DNA from: Dasytiphilus stammeri_L
Lineage (GTDB): Bacteria > Pseudomonadota > Gammaproteobacteria > Enterobacterales > Enterobacteriaceae
Direction of reading: 5' to 3'
Length of the DNA: 64,000 nt
Assembly (NCBI GenBank): GCA_041941785.1
Contig: CP145871.1
Coordinates: 372,001 to 436,000 of the forward strand
Part shown: positions 49,537 to 59,095 of the stretch, in pieces
Layout: the number at the start of each line of letters is the position of its first letter
Numbering within the stretch: the first letter of the stretch is position 1
Program-made: the position numbers and the translations under genes
Notes under the pieces: model-generated
What the model was told of the DNA's origin: nothing
Databases searched by the model: none
Seen by the model: only the letters and a program-made list of their open reading frames with translations

Positions 49537-50725
49537 TATTTTTCTTCTTATTCTTAGTTAACTTCACTACTAATTGTGACGCTTCTTGTAAACTATGAGC
49601 TACCAAAATTTTATGCTTTTTGTTCGACCGGGAGAAAAGAGCAAGTTTATGGGATCCTAGATCCGCATGGTTCCCTTCTAAACGTACTATAACTGGTACT
49701 TTGATATTAAGCTCTAATATAGATCTTATAATGCCTTCTGCAATTAGATCACAACTAACAATACCACCAAAAATATTTACCAGAATTGCTTGAACTTGAT
49801 TATCATTAAGAATGATCTTGAAAGCTTCGAGGACTTTATCTTGAGTAACTCCTCCACCAACATCCAGAAAATTAGCCGGTTTTCCCCCATAAAGCTTGAT
49901 TATATCCATAGTTCCCATAGCTAACCCCGCCCCATTGACCATACATCCTATATTACCCTGGAGTGATACATAATTCAGACCACATTCTGTAGCATATGCT
50001 TCCAGGGGTTCTTCCTGAGAAGGATCTTTCATTTTACAGAGTTCTGGTTGTCTAAATAGAGCATTTTCATCTACCCTCAATTTAGCATCTAAACAGATTA
50101 GATCTCCGCTTTTAGTAACTGCTAGAGGATTGATTTCTGCTAATAATAAATCATAGTTGATAAATAACTTTGATAATTCTAAAAAAATTTTGGTAAATTT
50201 AGATCCTAGCTCTCCATATAGTCCCAGTTTAAATGCCATAGTTCGTCCTTGAAATAATTGTGGCCCTATACGAGGATCTATGATAACCTTATGGATTATA
50301 TTCTGGTTTTGGACAACTCGTTTTTCAATATTGACTCCTCCTGCCCGAGAAGCTATAAAGATAATATTACAACTACTACGATCTATCACCATCGATAAAT
50401 AAAGTTCTTGATTAATAGGAGTTACAGCTTCAATGAGAATTTTATTAACTGGAAGACCACGTTTATTCGTTTGAGAGGTGACTAAACGATTTCCGATCCA
50501 ATATTTTATAAAACTACGTAGATTTGTCTTATCCTGTATAATTTTTACTCCTCCTGATTTTCCACGCCCTCCCGCATGTACTTGACATTTTGCTATCCAT
50601 GGAGGTTCCATTTTAACTACTACTTTATCTACCTCAGCAGAGTCACTACAAATATATCCTCCTACTGGGATTGGTAATCCATATTTTGCTAATATTTGCT
50701 TAGACTGATATTCATGTAATTTCAT
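49520..50725 (-). CDS. sucC: Succinyl-CoA synthetase beta subunit
   Basis: ATP-grasp subunit, 401 residues (E. coli 388). MKLHEYQSKQILAKYGLPIP, KCQVHAGGRGKSGGVKI, EINPLAVT, GAGLAMGTMDIIKLYGG and NIFGGIVSCDLIAEGI are conserved. The C-terminus is extended by about 13 lysine/asparagine-rich residues that run over the sucD start. Five bases after sucB. Confidence 0.97.
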   Translation of the reverse strand: MKLHEYQSKQILAKYGLPIPVGGYICSDSAEVDKVVVKMEPPWIAKCQVHAGGRGKSGGVKIIQDKTNLRSFIKYWIGNRLVTSQTNKRGLPVNKILIEAVTPINQELYLSMVIDRSSCNIIFIASRAGGVNIEKRVVQNQNIIHKVIIDPRIGPQLFQGRTMAFKLGLYGELGSKFTKIFLELSKLFINYDLLLAEINPLAVTKSGDLICLDAKLRVDENALFRQPELCKMKDPSQEEPLEAYATECGLNYVSLQGNIGCMVNGAGLAMGTMDIIKLYGGKPANFLDVGGGVTQDKVLEAFKIILNDNQVQAILVNIFGGIVSCDLIAEGIIRSILELNIKVPVIVRLEGNHADLGSHKLALFSRSNKKHKILVAHSLQEASQLVVKLTKNKKKNNVHFN

Positions 50726-50730
50726 GTCAA

Positions 50731-51951
50731 TTACACCTCGAGTATTAAACGAGTAGGATCTTCGATTATTTCTTTGATAGTCACTAAAGAACTTACTGCC
50801 TCTCGACCGTCAATTAAACGATGATCATAAGAAAGTGCTAGATACATCATGGGTAAAATTATAATGTTTCCGTTTACAGCCATAGGACGATCTTTGACCG
50901 CATGCATGCCCAGAATACCAATTTGTGGTGGATTAATAATAGGAGTAGATATTAACGAACCGAATATTCCTCCATTAGTAATGGTAAAATTACCTCCTGT
51001 AATTTCATCTACCGTTAATTTACCTTCTTTCCCTTTAACAGCAAGAACTTTAATTTTTTTCTCTATATCTGCAATACTCATTAGATCTACGTTATGTAGT
51101 ACTGGAGTTACTAATCCTCGCGGGGTAGATATTGCAATACTTATATCAAAATAATCGTGATATACCACTTCATCGCCATCAATATAGGCATTTAATTCGG
51201 GAAATTTTTTTAGTGCTGCGATGACTGCTTTAACGTAAAAAGACATAAAACCTAAACGAATTCCATAAATTTTCTGGAATTCTTCACCATATTTACTACG
51301 TAAATCTATGATTTTTTTCATGTTAACTTCATTAAAAGTAGTTAACATAGCAGTATTGTTTTTAGTTTCTAATAAACGCTCTGCAATACGTTTACGTAAA
51401 CGTGTCATTGGTACTCGTTTGTCAGGTTTTTTTTCACTCCTCAAGATCATGTTTGACCTTTCATTGTTCGAATTTTGCTGATCAAGATAATTCTTGATAT
51501 CTATACGCGTTATACGTCCCCCTACACCACTTCCTTGAATTCTCCTCCAGTTATTCTGTAAATTATTATTGTGTTCAGCCAATAATCGCCTCACCGTGGG
51601 ACTTACATCTTGAGGTTGAGTACTTTCCGGGAGGGGAAGGAGGTTAGAATTTAATCGTGATAATTTATATTTATCCCCATCATCGGAGTGATGCGTCGAG
51701 GACGAGTGTTCATTTAATTTAAAATATCCGATCACCTCTTTAGAGGTAACTAGAGCTCCATCATCTTTCAAGATGGACACTAATATTCCGTCCATAGTAG
51801 CAGGTACTTCGATAATTACCTTATCAGTTTCAATTTCTACTAAAACATCATTACACTTGAATAAATCTCCCGGGTGTTTATGCCAGGATAATACTACTGC
51901 ATCTGCTACAGATTCAGGTAGATCTGGTACGATAATATCGTGGTTACTCAT
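50731..51951 (-). CDS. sucB: 2-oxoglutarate dehydrogenase E2, dihydrolipoyl succinyltransferase
   Basis: Core of the 2-oxoglutarate dehydrogenase complex. 406 residues (E. coli 405). Lipoyl domain at 1-75 with the lipoylated Lys in IETDKVIIEVPA, a linker, the E3-binding domain (VRRLLAEHN...GVGGRITRIDI) and the catalytic domain with YDHRLIDGREA (His/Asp). The E3 subunit (lpd) is not in this window. 24 bases after sucA. Confidence 0.97.
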   Translation of the reverse strand: MSNHDIIVPDLPESVADAVVLSWHKHPGDLFKCNDVLVEIETDKVIIEVPATMDGILVSILKDDGALVTSKEVIGYFKLNEHSSSTHHSDDGDKYKLSRLNSNLLPLPESTQPQDVSPTVRRLLAEHNNNLQNNWRRIQGSGVGGRITRIDIKNYLDQQNSNNERSNMILRSEKKPDKRVPMTRLRKRIAERLLETKNNTAMLTTFNEVNMKKIIDLRSKYGEEFQKIYGIRLGFMSFYVKAVIAALKKFPELNAYIDGDEVVYHDYFDISIAISTPRGLVTPVLHNVDLMSIADIEKKIKVLAVKGKEGKLTVDEITGGNFTITNGGIFGSLISTPIINPPQIGILGMHAVKDRPMAVNGNIIILPMMYLALSYDHRLIDGREAVSSLVTIKEIIEDPTRLILEV

Positions 51952-51975
51952 AAATATATCTATCCTTTTTAAAAA

Positions 51976-54747
51976 TTAATCACAATCTATACTCAGTGCT
52001 TTATTAAGAACTGCTTGTTGCTGTTGCTGATGGACATACATATAACCTACAGCGGGGGAAGCAGATGCGGCACGACCAGCATATTTGCAGAAAGATCCCA
52101 CGCCAATCACATCCTGGATATATGGTTGAATGTAAGACCATGCTCCTTGATTGAGGGGTTCTTCCTGACACCATACAAAATCACGGACCTGCAAATAATT
52201 TTGCAATATTTTTTGCACTATTTTTTTAGGAAAAGGATATAGTTGTTCGATCCGAATGATAACACTATCTAATTGTTTGTTTTTACGACGGTGTTCTACT
52301 AAGTCATAGTATACTTTTCCGCAACACAAAATAATTCGTTTAACATCTGAGGGGATTATTGATTTTTCTACTTCGTCAATAGCGAGTTTAAATTTTCCCT
52401 GTGCTAATTCATTCAACGCAGAACTGGCTAGAGGATGTCGAAGCAGGGATTTAGGTGACATGATAATTAATGGGCGTATAGAACATAATAATGCCTGCCG
52501 ACACAGTAGGTTATATATTTGTGCCGGTGTAGTAGGTATACAAACCTGCATATTTTGTTCTGCACATAACTGAAGATAACGTTCGAGACGAGCAGAGGAA
52601 TGTTCCGGACCTTGACCCTCATATCCATGAGGTAATAACATTACTAAACCACACCTTTGTCCCCACTTTTGCTCCCCAGAACTAATAAATTGATCGATTA
52701 CTACTTGAGCTCCATTAGCAAAATCTCCAAATTGTGCTTCCCAGATAGTTAAATGGTTCGGGTTTGTAGCTGCGTATCCATATTCAAATGCTAAAGCAGC
52801 TTCTTCTGAAAGTACTGAGTTCCAAATTTGGAAGTCTCCTTGGTAAGGATGAATATGTTGCAAGGGTATATAAGTGTTACCATCACTTTGATTATAAATA
52901 ACTGCATGACGCTGAAAAAAAGTACCTCTTCCTACATCTTCACCTGTTATGCGGATCTCAATTCCCTTGTCTACTAATGTTGCATACGCAAGATTTTCTG
53001 CGGTACTCCAATCCAAAGGTCTCTGACCATCCGCCATTTCAGAACGAACCTGGTATATTTTTGACACCCTTGGATGCATCTTGATAGAGTTAGGTACTAA
53101 ACTAATGCATTTTGCAAGTGTTTTTAACTTCATGACATCAAGTTCTAAGTTTTTTTCTTCATGATCTAGTTCTTCCTGATGTAAAAATGGAGGATTGTTT
53201 ATGATCTTCTTGTCCTTACAGATCTCAGACACTATGCATTCACCTTGCTCTAACGATGACCGATAGTGATCTACCATATTCTTAGCTTCTTTTATACTAA
53301 TAACTTGTTCCTGAATTAATTTATCAACATAAATTTTACGACTGGTAGGATGATTCTGTATAATTTGATACATAACAGGCTGAGTAGCACTAGGTTCATC
53401 AGCCTCATTATGTCCATGACGTCGATAACATACTAAATCTATAAATACATCTCTCTTAAAGAGAGTCCGGTAATTTAACGCTAAGCGAGTAGCAAAAATA
53501 CTGGCTTCTATATCATCCGCATTAACATGTAATATCGGTGCTTGTACCATTTTTCCAATATCAGTACAGTACTGGCTAGTTCGTCCTTCTTTTACTGAGG
53601 TAGTAAATCCAATTTGATTATTTATCACTATCCGAATTGTTCCCCCTACTTCATAACCCCGCAGTTTTGACATATTTAAAGTTTCTTGCATTATGCCTTG
53701 TCCTATGATCGCTGCATCGCCATGAATAGTAATGGGCAATACTGGATAAACATCTGTTTTTTCATTAATTTTATCTAATAGTGCCCGGACGGAACCCATA
53801 ACTACGGGATTAATAATTTCCAGGTGAGACGGATTAAATTTCAAAACGAGATGAATTTTTCTTCCATTTTTGGTCTTGATATCCGAGGTATAACCCATGT
53901 GATATTTAACATCTCCACTCCCATAAAATTTATTTTTTTTACCTAAAAATTCATCTAATAAATCTTGAGTTTTTTTTCCAAAAATATTTACAAGGACATT
54001 AAGACGTCCGCGATGTGCCATACCAAAAACTATATCACTTATGCCTCGTTTCGCAGCATAACGTACTATTTCTTTCATCATTGGTAATAATGAATCACCT
54101 CCTTCGAGGGAAAAACGTTTGGATCCGGGAAATTTATTACCTAAATATAGTTCTATTCCTTCAGCAGAAGTTAGATCTTGGAGAAAAATTCTCTTTTCCC
54201 TCGGAGTAAAAATTTTCGTTCCTCCTGAAGATTCAATATAGTGCTGGAGCCACATTTTTTCCTTTAGATTGGATAGATGCATATATTCAATCCCAATGGA
54301 TCCACAGTATGTTTTTTTCAGGGTATTATAAATTTCTGCTACCGTCATAGCTTTAGATTGGTTAAAAGTTAACCCGGACTCTTCTACATTTAACCATGTA
54401 TGATAATCTGCCTCAGTGAGATTATAAAATTGGGAATCAAGATTAGGTACGATGTCTGGTTTCCATAATCCTAGCGGATCTAGATTAGCTTGCTGGTGAC
54501 CACGGTATCGAAAGAAGTCAATTAATTGAATTAATCTTATCTGTTGAGATACATTATGCTCGTTAGTTTTTGGTACCCCCTGATTCAGATCTTCTAAAGT
54601 AGAAATGTTCTTAAATACTGAAAACCATGTCGGGTCTACCGAATGAGAATCTATTAAAAAATTATTATAGAGATGCTCTATCCATAATTTGTTATCTCCC
54701 GCCATCCAAGAAGTTTCAAGCCAGTTCTTCATCGCACTGTTGTGCAT
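51976..54747 (-). CDS. sucA: 2-oxoglutarate dehydrogenase E1 (thiamine-dependent)
   Basis: Decarboxylates 2-oxoglutarate and transfers the succinyl group to E2. 923 residues (E. coli 933). N-terminal E2-binding helix (NSAMKNWLETSWMAG), GMAHRGRLNVLVN, HGDAAIIGQG, CYRRHGHNEADEP, GEDVGRGTFF and PHGYEGQGPEHSSARLERYL are all present. Follows sdhB after 81 bases that contain a hairpin. Confidence 0.97.
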   Translation of the reverse strand: MHNSAMKNWLETSWMAGDNKLWIEHLYNNFLIDSHSVDPTWFSVFKNISTLEDLNQGVPKTNEHNVSQQIRLIQLIDFFRYRGHQQANLDPLGLWKPDIVPNLDSQFYNLTEADYHTWLNVEESGLTFNQSKAMTVAEIYNTLKKTYCGSIGIEYMHLSNLKEKMWLQHYIESSGGTKIFTPREKRIFLQDLTSAEGIELYLGNKFPGSKRFSLEGGDSLLPMMKEIVRYAAKRGISDIVFGMAHRGRLNVLVNIFGKKTQDLLDEFLGKKNKFYGSGDVKYHMGYTSDIKTKNGRKIHLVLKFNPSHLEIINPVVMGSVRALLDKINEKTDVYPVLPITIHGDAAIIGQGIMQETLNMSKLRGYEVGGTIRIVINNQIGFTTSVKEGRTSQYCTDIGKMVQAPILHVNADDIEASIFATRLALNYRTLFKRDVFIDLVCYRRHGHNEADEPSATQPVMYQIIQNHPTSRKIYVDKLIQEQVISIKEAKNMVDHYRSSLEQGECIVSEICKDKKIINNPPFLHQEELDHEEKNLELDVMKLKTLAKCISLVPNSIKMHPRVSKIYQVRSEMADGQRPLDWSTAENLAYATLVDKGIEIRITGEDVGRGTFFQRHAVIYNQSDGNTYIPLQHIHPYQGDFQIWNSVLSEEAALAFEYGYAATNPNHLTIWEAQFGDFANGAQVVIDQFISSGEQKWGQRCGLVMLLPHGYEGQGPEHSSARLERYLQLCAEQNMQVCIPTTPAQIYNLLCRQALLCSIRPLIIMSPKSLLRHPLASSALNELAQGKFKLAIDEVEKSIIPSDVKRIILCCGKVYYDLVEHRRKNKQLDSVIIRIEQLYPFPKKIVQKILQNYLQVRDFVWCQEEPLNQGAWSYIQPYIQDVIGVGSFCKYAGRAASASPAVGYMYVHQQQQQAVLNKALSIDCD

Positions 54748-54764
54748 TTTTCCATACCTTAATT

Positions 54765-54782
54765 AACACACTATTGTGTGTT
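54765..54782 (-). other. Hairpin in the sdhB-sucA intergenic region
   Basis: AACACAC and GTGTGTT pair perfectly around a TATT loop, 18-35 bases before the sucA ATG on the minus strand. There is no T tract after it, so it is more likely an mRNA processing or stability element than a terminator. AAGG between it and the ATG is the ribosome site. Confidence 0.45.
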
Positions 54783-54828
54783 GTAGTGTCTACTCGATTC
54801 AAAATCAATAACATGTAACTGGATAAAA

Positions 54829-55563
54829 TTAAAGAGTTCTTTTTAATAACATTAACTTAATATTATTAATAGCTCGTGTAGGATTTAATCTCTTAGGACA
54901 CACATTGAGACAATTCATAATACTATGACAACGAAATACACTAAAAGCATCATTAAGATCTTCCAATCGTTTTTCTATGTCCTTATCTCTATTATCTACC
55001 AAAAAACGATAAGCTGTTAATAATCCAGCGGGTCCGATGAATTTGTCAGGATTCCACCAAAATGAAGGACATGCGGTAGAACAACAAGCACATAAAATAC
55101 ATTCATATAACCCATTTAACTTTTCTCGTTGGGCAGGAGTTTGCAAATATTCGCGAACGGGAACTGTATCATTTAATAGGTAAGGTTTAATTTTTTTATA
55201 CTGCCGGTAAAATATATCCAAATCCACAATAAGATCCCGTATTACTGGGAGGCCTGGTAAAGGACGGACAATAATTTTCTTCTTATTTCTCAGGACAGAA
55301 GAAAGAGGAGTTATACAAGCTAAACCATTTTTTCCATTAATATTTAAACCATCAGATCCACAGACTCCTTCCCTACAAGATCTACGAAAAGATAGAGTAG
55401 GATCTTGTTCTTTTATAAGTAACAGGGCATCTAACAGCACCATATCATGACGACACTCGTCTATCCTTAAAATATAATCTTGCATTCGTGGCGGGTGATT
55501 AGTTTCTGAGTTATAGCGATAAATAGAAAATTTTAAGTTCATTTTGTCTATTGCTTCATCCAT
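54829..55563 (-). CDS. sdhB: Succinate dehydrogenase iron-sulfur subunit
   Basis: Electron-transfer subunit of complex II. Cysteines for 2Fe-2S (SCREGVCGSDG...GLAC), 4Fe-4S (CILCACCSTACP) and 3Fe-4S (CHSIMNCLNVCPK) clusters are all present. 244 residues as drawn; Met8 (55542, MNLKFSIYRY) matches the E. coli start and gives 237 residues against 238, so it may be the true start. Five bases after sdhA. Confidence 0.96.
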   Translation of the reverse strand: MDEAIDKMNLKFSIYRYNSETNHPPRMQDYILRIDECRHDMVLLDALLLIKEQDPTLSFRRSCREGVCGSDGLNINGKNGLACITPLSSVLRNKKKIIVRPLPGLPVIRDLIVDLDIFYRQYKKIKPYLLNDTVPVREYLQTPAQREKLNGLYECILCACCSTACPSFWWNPDKFIGPAGLLTAYRFLVDNRDKDIEKRLEDLNDAFSVFRCHSIMNCLNVCPKRLNPTRAINNIKLMLLKRTL

Positions 55564-55568
55564 CTATA

Positions 55569-57341
55569 TTAATAGGTACGTACTTTAGGAGGGAAGCATT
55601 CCCTAAATTGGGGTTGCATGTTTACTTTGCGTCGCATCATGCATTTTTTTTGCGGAAGATATAAGCTATGACATAACCAATAGTGATCATCTCTCTCAGG
55701 GTAATCATAACGACTATGTGCTCCTCTACTTTCAGTCCTAAAAATTGCCGACAAAGCCGTGATATAAGCAGTTTCCATCAAATTATCTAATTCTAGACAT
55801 TCTACCCGATGAGTATTAAAACTCTTAGAATTATCTTGAAAAGAAGCGTCTTTCAAACGTTCACGAATGACTCTTAATTTTTCCAGGCCTTTTTCCATAT
55901 TTTTTCCTTCACGAAATACCGAAAAATGATGTTGCATACAAGATTGTAATATTTTCCGGATAGTGACTGGATTTTCTTTACCTTTATTATGCTCCCATCG
56001 TTTTAATCTTTCTAAGGAACATAAAATTTCTTCACCAGAAGCGGGACGAATTGGTCCTTGTTCTTGAACAAATTTACGTAGATGCAAACCTACGGCACGA
56101 CCAAATACCACTATGTCAAGTAAGGAATTGCCACCTAGACGATTCGCACCATGTACGGATACGCAGGCAATTTCTCCTATTGCAAAAAGTCCCGGGATAA
56201 TAATATCTTCACCTTTTTCATTAACAGTGATAACTTGACCGGTAATTTTAGTGGGGACACCTCCCATCATGTAATGGCATGTAGGTAACACTGGAATGGG
56301 TTCTTTAGTAGGATCTACGTGAGCAAAAGTACGGGATAGTTCAAGAATACCGGGTAAACGATTCTCAATCATTTCTCTTTCTAAATGATCTAATTTTAAT
56401 TTTACATGTGGACCCCATAAACTTTCTTCATAACCTCGTTGTTCTATTATTTCCATCATTATGGCACGTGATATCACATCACGACTCGCTAAATCCTTAG
56501 CCTTGGGAGCATAAAATTCCATAAAACGTTCCCCATTTCTATTAAACAAATATCCTCCCTCACCTCGACACGCCTCCGTAATTAATATTCCCGATCCCGC
56601 AATTCCGGTAGGATGAAACTGCCACATTTCCATATCTTGCACCGGGACGCCGGCGCGAATCGCCATTCCAATTCCATCTCCAGTATTAATATGCGCATTA
56701 GTTGTCGACTGATAAATTCTTCCCGCGCCTCCCGTAGCTAAAATAGTAGCACGAGATTTAAAATACACTATTTCCCCCGTTTCGATGCATAAAGCAGTAC
56801 ATCCCACAATACTACCATCCTGATTTTTGACTAAATCTAGAGCATACCATTCGGAAAAAATGGAAGTATTATTTTTGATGTTTTGCTGATACAGCGTGTG
56901 TAATAATGCATGCCCAGTACGATCGGAGGCTGACGCAGTTCGAGCCGCTTGTTCGGAACCAAAATTTATGGTCTGTCCGCCAAATGGTCGTTGATATATT
57001 TTTCCATTTGTATTTCTGGAAAATGGAAGTCCCATATGTTCTAATTCCAAAATCACTTCGGGACCATTTTTACACATATATTCAATAGCATCTTGATCAC
57101 CCAAATAGTCAGAACCTTTGACAGTATCGTACATATGCCATTCCCAATTATCGATATGGTTATTTCCTAAAGCAACTGTTATTCCTCCTTGTGCAGATAC
57201 TGTATGGGAACGAGTAGGAAAGACTTTAGACAACAGAGCACAATTATTATTCCCGTTTTGGGTAATCTGTAACGCCGCTCTCATTCCAGCTCCGCCTCCT
57301 CCGATAATAATGACATCAAATTCTTTAACTGTAAAATGCAT
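55569..57341 (-). CDS. sdhA: Succinate dehydrogenase flavoprotein subunit
   Basis: Oxidises succinate to fumarate with covalently bound FAD. 590 residues (E. coli 588). FAD-binding GGGGAGMRAAL, flavinylated His in PTRSHTVSAQGGI, FHPTGIAGSGIL, RGEGGYL, CHYMMGGVPT and GANRLGGNSLLD are intact. Two bases after sdhD. Confidence 0.97.
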   Translation of the reverse strand: MHFTVKEFDVIIIGGGGAGMRAALQITQNGNNNCALLSKVFPTRSHTVSAQGGITVALGNNHIDNWEWHMYDTVKGSDYLGDQDAIEYMCKNGPEVILELEHMGLPFSRNTNGKIYQRPFGGQTINFGSEQAARTASASDRTGHALLHTLYQQNIKNNTSIFSEWYALDLVKNQDGSIVGCTALCIETGEIVYFKSRATILATGGAGRIYQSTTNAHINTGDGIGMAIRAGVPVQDMEMWQFHPTGIAGSGILITEACRGEGGYLFNRNGERFMEFYAPKAKDLASRDVISRAIMMEIIEQRGYEESLWGPHVKLKLDHLEREMIENRLPGILELSRTFAHVDPTKEPIPVLPTCHYMMGGVPTKITGQVITVNEKGEDIIIPGLFAIGEIACVSVHGANRLGGNSLLDIVVFGRAVGLHLRKFVQEQGPIRPASGEEILCSLERLKRWEHNKGKENPVTIRKILQSCMQHHFSVFREGKNMEKGLEKLRVIRERLKDASFQDNSKSFNTHRVECLELDNLMETAYITALSAIFRTESRGAHSRYDYPERDDHYWLCHSLYLPQKKCMMRRKVNMQPQFRECFPPKVRTY

Positions 57342-57343
57342 TA

Positions 57344-57679
57344 TTATACACTCCAGACTACTATCATTCCATACACCACATATCCTAATAGGACTATAAA
57401 GTTTACTAATTGTAATATTATACGTATTGCCCGTAACTGGACATAATCAGTTAAAACTTGCCATATTCCAATGACTCCATGAACTATAATAGATAATAAA
57501 GTTAATGATGTGAACCATTTTGTCCTGGTAGAAGCAAAGAAATCTCTCCAAATGACATAATTCATTTTTTTTACATTGAAAAACCAGAAAATTATTAGAT
57601 AGAGTATGTAGAGGGCTATCAACATTGCCGAAACTCGCAACAAGATCCAAAAATATATTCCCTTCATTCTTCTTACCAT
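57344..57679 (-). CDS. sdhD: Succinate dehydrogenase membrane anchor SdhD
   Basis: Heme b and quinone-binding membrane anchor. 111 residues (E. coli 115), three membrane helices (about 10-32, 52-75, 87-109). The heme ligand His is in IIVHGVIGIWQ and the quinone-site Tyr in LTDYVQ. Overlaps the sdhC end by seven bases. Confidence 0.95.
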   Translation of the reverse strand: MVRRMKGIYFWILLRVSAMLIALYILYLIIFWFFNVKKMNYVIWRDFFASTRTKWFTSLTLLSIIVHGVIGIWQVLTDYVQLRAIRIILQLVNFIVLLGYVVYGMIVVWSV

Positions 57680-58053
57680 ATAATTAATCCCGTAATGATT
57701 GATATAAGAATGGTAAAAATAAAGACTACCTGCGCTGAAAATATGCCCGCCTGATAATTATCATCAATGATTCCGAAATCCATCAATATGTGTCTAACAC
57801 CGGCAATAATATGATAAAAAAGGATAGTTAACAATTTCCACATTATCACTTTAAAAAAAATATTCTTTATCCACACCTGGAACTGTAAAAATCCGGCGGG
57901 GGATGATAATGAAATATCAAGCATTCTCAGTATAATACCTACTATAATTAGGTTAATTATACCAGATAATCGGTGAAGAATCGATGTAATAGCAGTTATA
58001 GGAAATTGCAGGGTGGTAAGATTTAAATTTACCGGTCTTCTTTGTCTTTTCAC
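57673..58053 (-). CDS. sdhC: Succinate dehydrogenase cytochrome b subunit SdhC
   Basis: 126 residues (E. coli 129) from a GTG start, beginning KRQRRPVNLNL where E. coli has KKQRPVNLDL. Quinone-site Ser and Arg are in SILHRLSG and the heme-ligand His in YHIIAGVRHILMD. Three membrane helices. First gene of sdhCDAB-sucABCD; the divergent gltA of E. coli is absent. Confidence 0.95.
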   Translation of the reverse strand: MKRQRRPVNLNLTTLQFPITAITSILHRLSGIINLIIVGIILRMLDISLSSPAGFLQFQVWIKNIFFKVIMWKLLTILFYHIIAGVRHILMDFGIIDDNYQAGIFSAQVVFIFTILISIITGLIIW

Positions 58054-58280
58054 ACTATTAATTACCCAGAAAGATCAAATTTACTTTATATTAAAAAATA
58101 TTAGCGGAGGGTGACCTGAATATAACGTCCCCTTATCTCACTTAGTATTATTTTGTATATTATGGTCAAAGTATAAAACTATCGCATTATCATGACAATT
58201 CTCTTATAATATATTTACGTATTATTTTTTCTTGGAACATATCAAGTATTATGATCACTACATAAAAACGAGGTAATATT

Positions 58281-58432
58281 ATGTATCTGACATTTTTAAT
58301 AGCATTTATGACTATTATTAGTTTTTTGTTAGAAAAAAAAAAACAGGTTATTTATTATGGGCATTATTATTAATAGTCACTCTTATTTTATTCAAGAATC
58401 ATGCCGATCAACCATTAAATTTATCATTCTAA
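58281..58432 (+). pseudogene. Small membrane protein frameshifted at an A11 tract (DUF5993-like)
   Basis: After GAGG and ATG 58281 the frame reads MYLTFLIAFMTIISFLLEKK and is then thrown out at a run of eleven A (58333-58343), stopping soon after. Adding one A puts it in frame with GYLLWALLLIV, TLILFKN and HADQPLNLSF, ending TAA at 58430-58432: two membrane helices, 50 residues. From memory, small proteins of this pattern (DUF5993) accompany this kind of dsbB. Transcriptional slippage on the A tract could yield full-length product; otherwise it is a fresh pseudogene. Family assignment is moderate. Confidence 0.6.
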
Positions 58433-58458
58433 GCCAGACTAATAGAGGATAGAATGCA

Positions 58459-59073
58459 ATGGTAACCAGTATTTTTTCTTTTTATCCTAGCCAGGATAAG
58501 GATCCATTTTTTTCTAGAATTAGTAAAATTTTGAATTTACTCCTCTTATGGGGCAATAATGTTATACTAATCATTGCATTCGGTTATCAATTCGCACGTC
58601 ACGAACTACCGTGTCCCATCTGTTTGCTGCAACGGGTGGGGATTATTCTTATAAGTATAGGTTTTTTTCTCAATGTGCGCTTTGGTATTAGACCTAGTCA
58701 TTATGGAGTAGCGTTAGTAGGTTGTGTTATTACCATTCTGATTGCCATGCGACAAGTGTTTTTACATATTACTCCTGGAAATCTTGGATACGGAAGTTCA
58801 ATTTTTGGGGTTCATTTTTATAGTTTAGCTGTTTTGAGCTCTTTATTAACTATTATTACTATTGCTTTTCTGTTACTAGGGCAGAATTGGGAAGAGAGTA
58901 GAAAACTTATGCCCTTAAATTTATTAACAAGGTGGGAAAAAATCGCTATTATAGTATTTGCGGTATTAATCGTGGGAAATTTTTTCTCTACAGTACTAGA
59001 ATGTGAGTTAGGGAAATGTGTTAGTGACCCTATTGTCTACCAATTACTGAATCATCATAATTTTCATCCATAA
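58459..59073 (+). CDS. dsbB: Disulfide bond formation protein B, five-helix variant
   Basis: Inner-membrane enzyme that reoxidises DsbA using quinone. 204 residues. First helix about 28-46, then CPIC (52-55), helices about 58-73, 83-102, 121-141 and 162-181, and an external tail with a second Cys pair (182 and 187). E. coli DsbB has four helices and its second pair (C104/C130) lies between helices 3 and 4; here that loop (HITPGNLGYGSSIFGVHF) has no cysteine. It therefore belongs to a different DsbB branch from the E. coli one. Preceded by GAGGA and 26 bases from the small membrane gene. Confidence 0.88.
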   Translation: MVTSIFSFYPSQDKDPFFSRISKILNLLLLWGNNVILIIAFGYQFARHELPCPICLLQRVGIILISIGFFLNVRFGIRPSHYGVALVGCVITILIAMRQVFLHITPGNLGYGSSIFGVHFYSLAVLSSLLTIITIAFLLLGQNWEESRKLMPLNLLTRWEKIAIIVFAVLIVGNFFSTVLECELGKCVSDPIVYQLLNHHNFHP

Positions 59074-59095
59074 CTCTAAAGAGTTTAATATTTTT
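59072..59095 (+). terminator. Weak terminator after dsbB
   Basis: AACTC, loop TAAA, GAGTT followed by TAATATTTTT. A short five-pair stem overlapping the dsbB stop region and touching the end of convergent ybgI. Confidence 0.4.
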
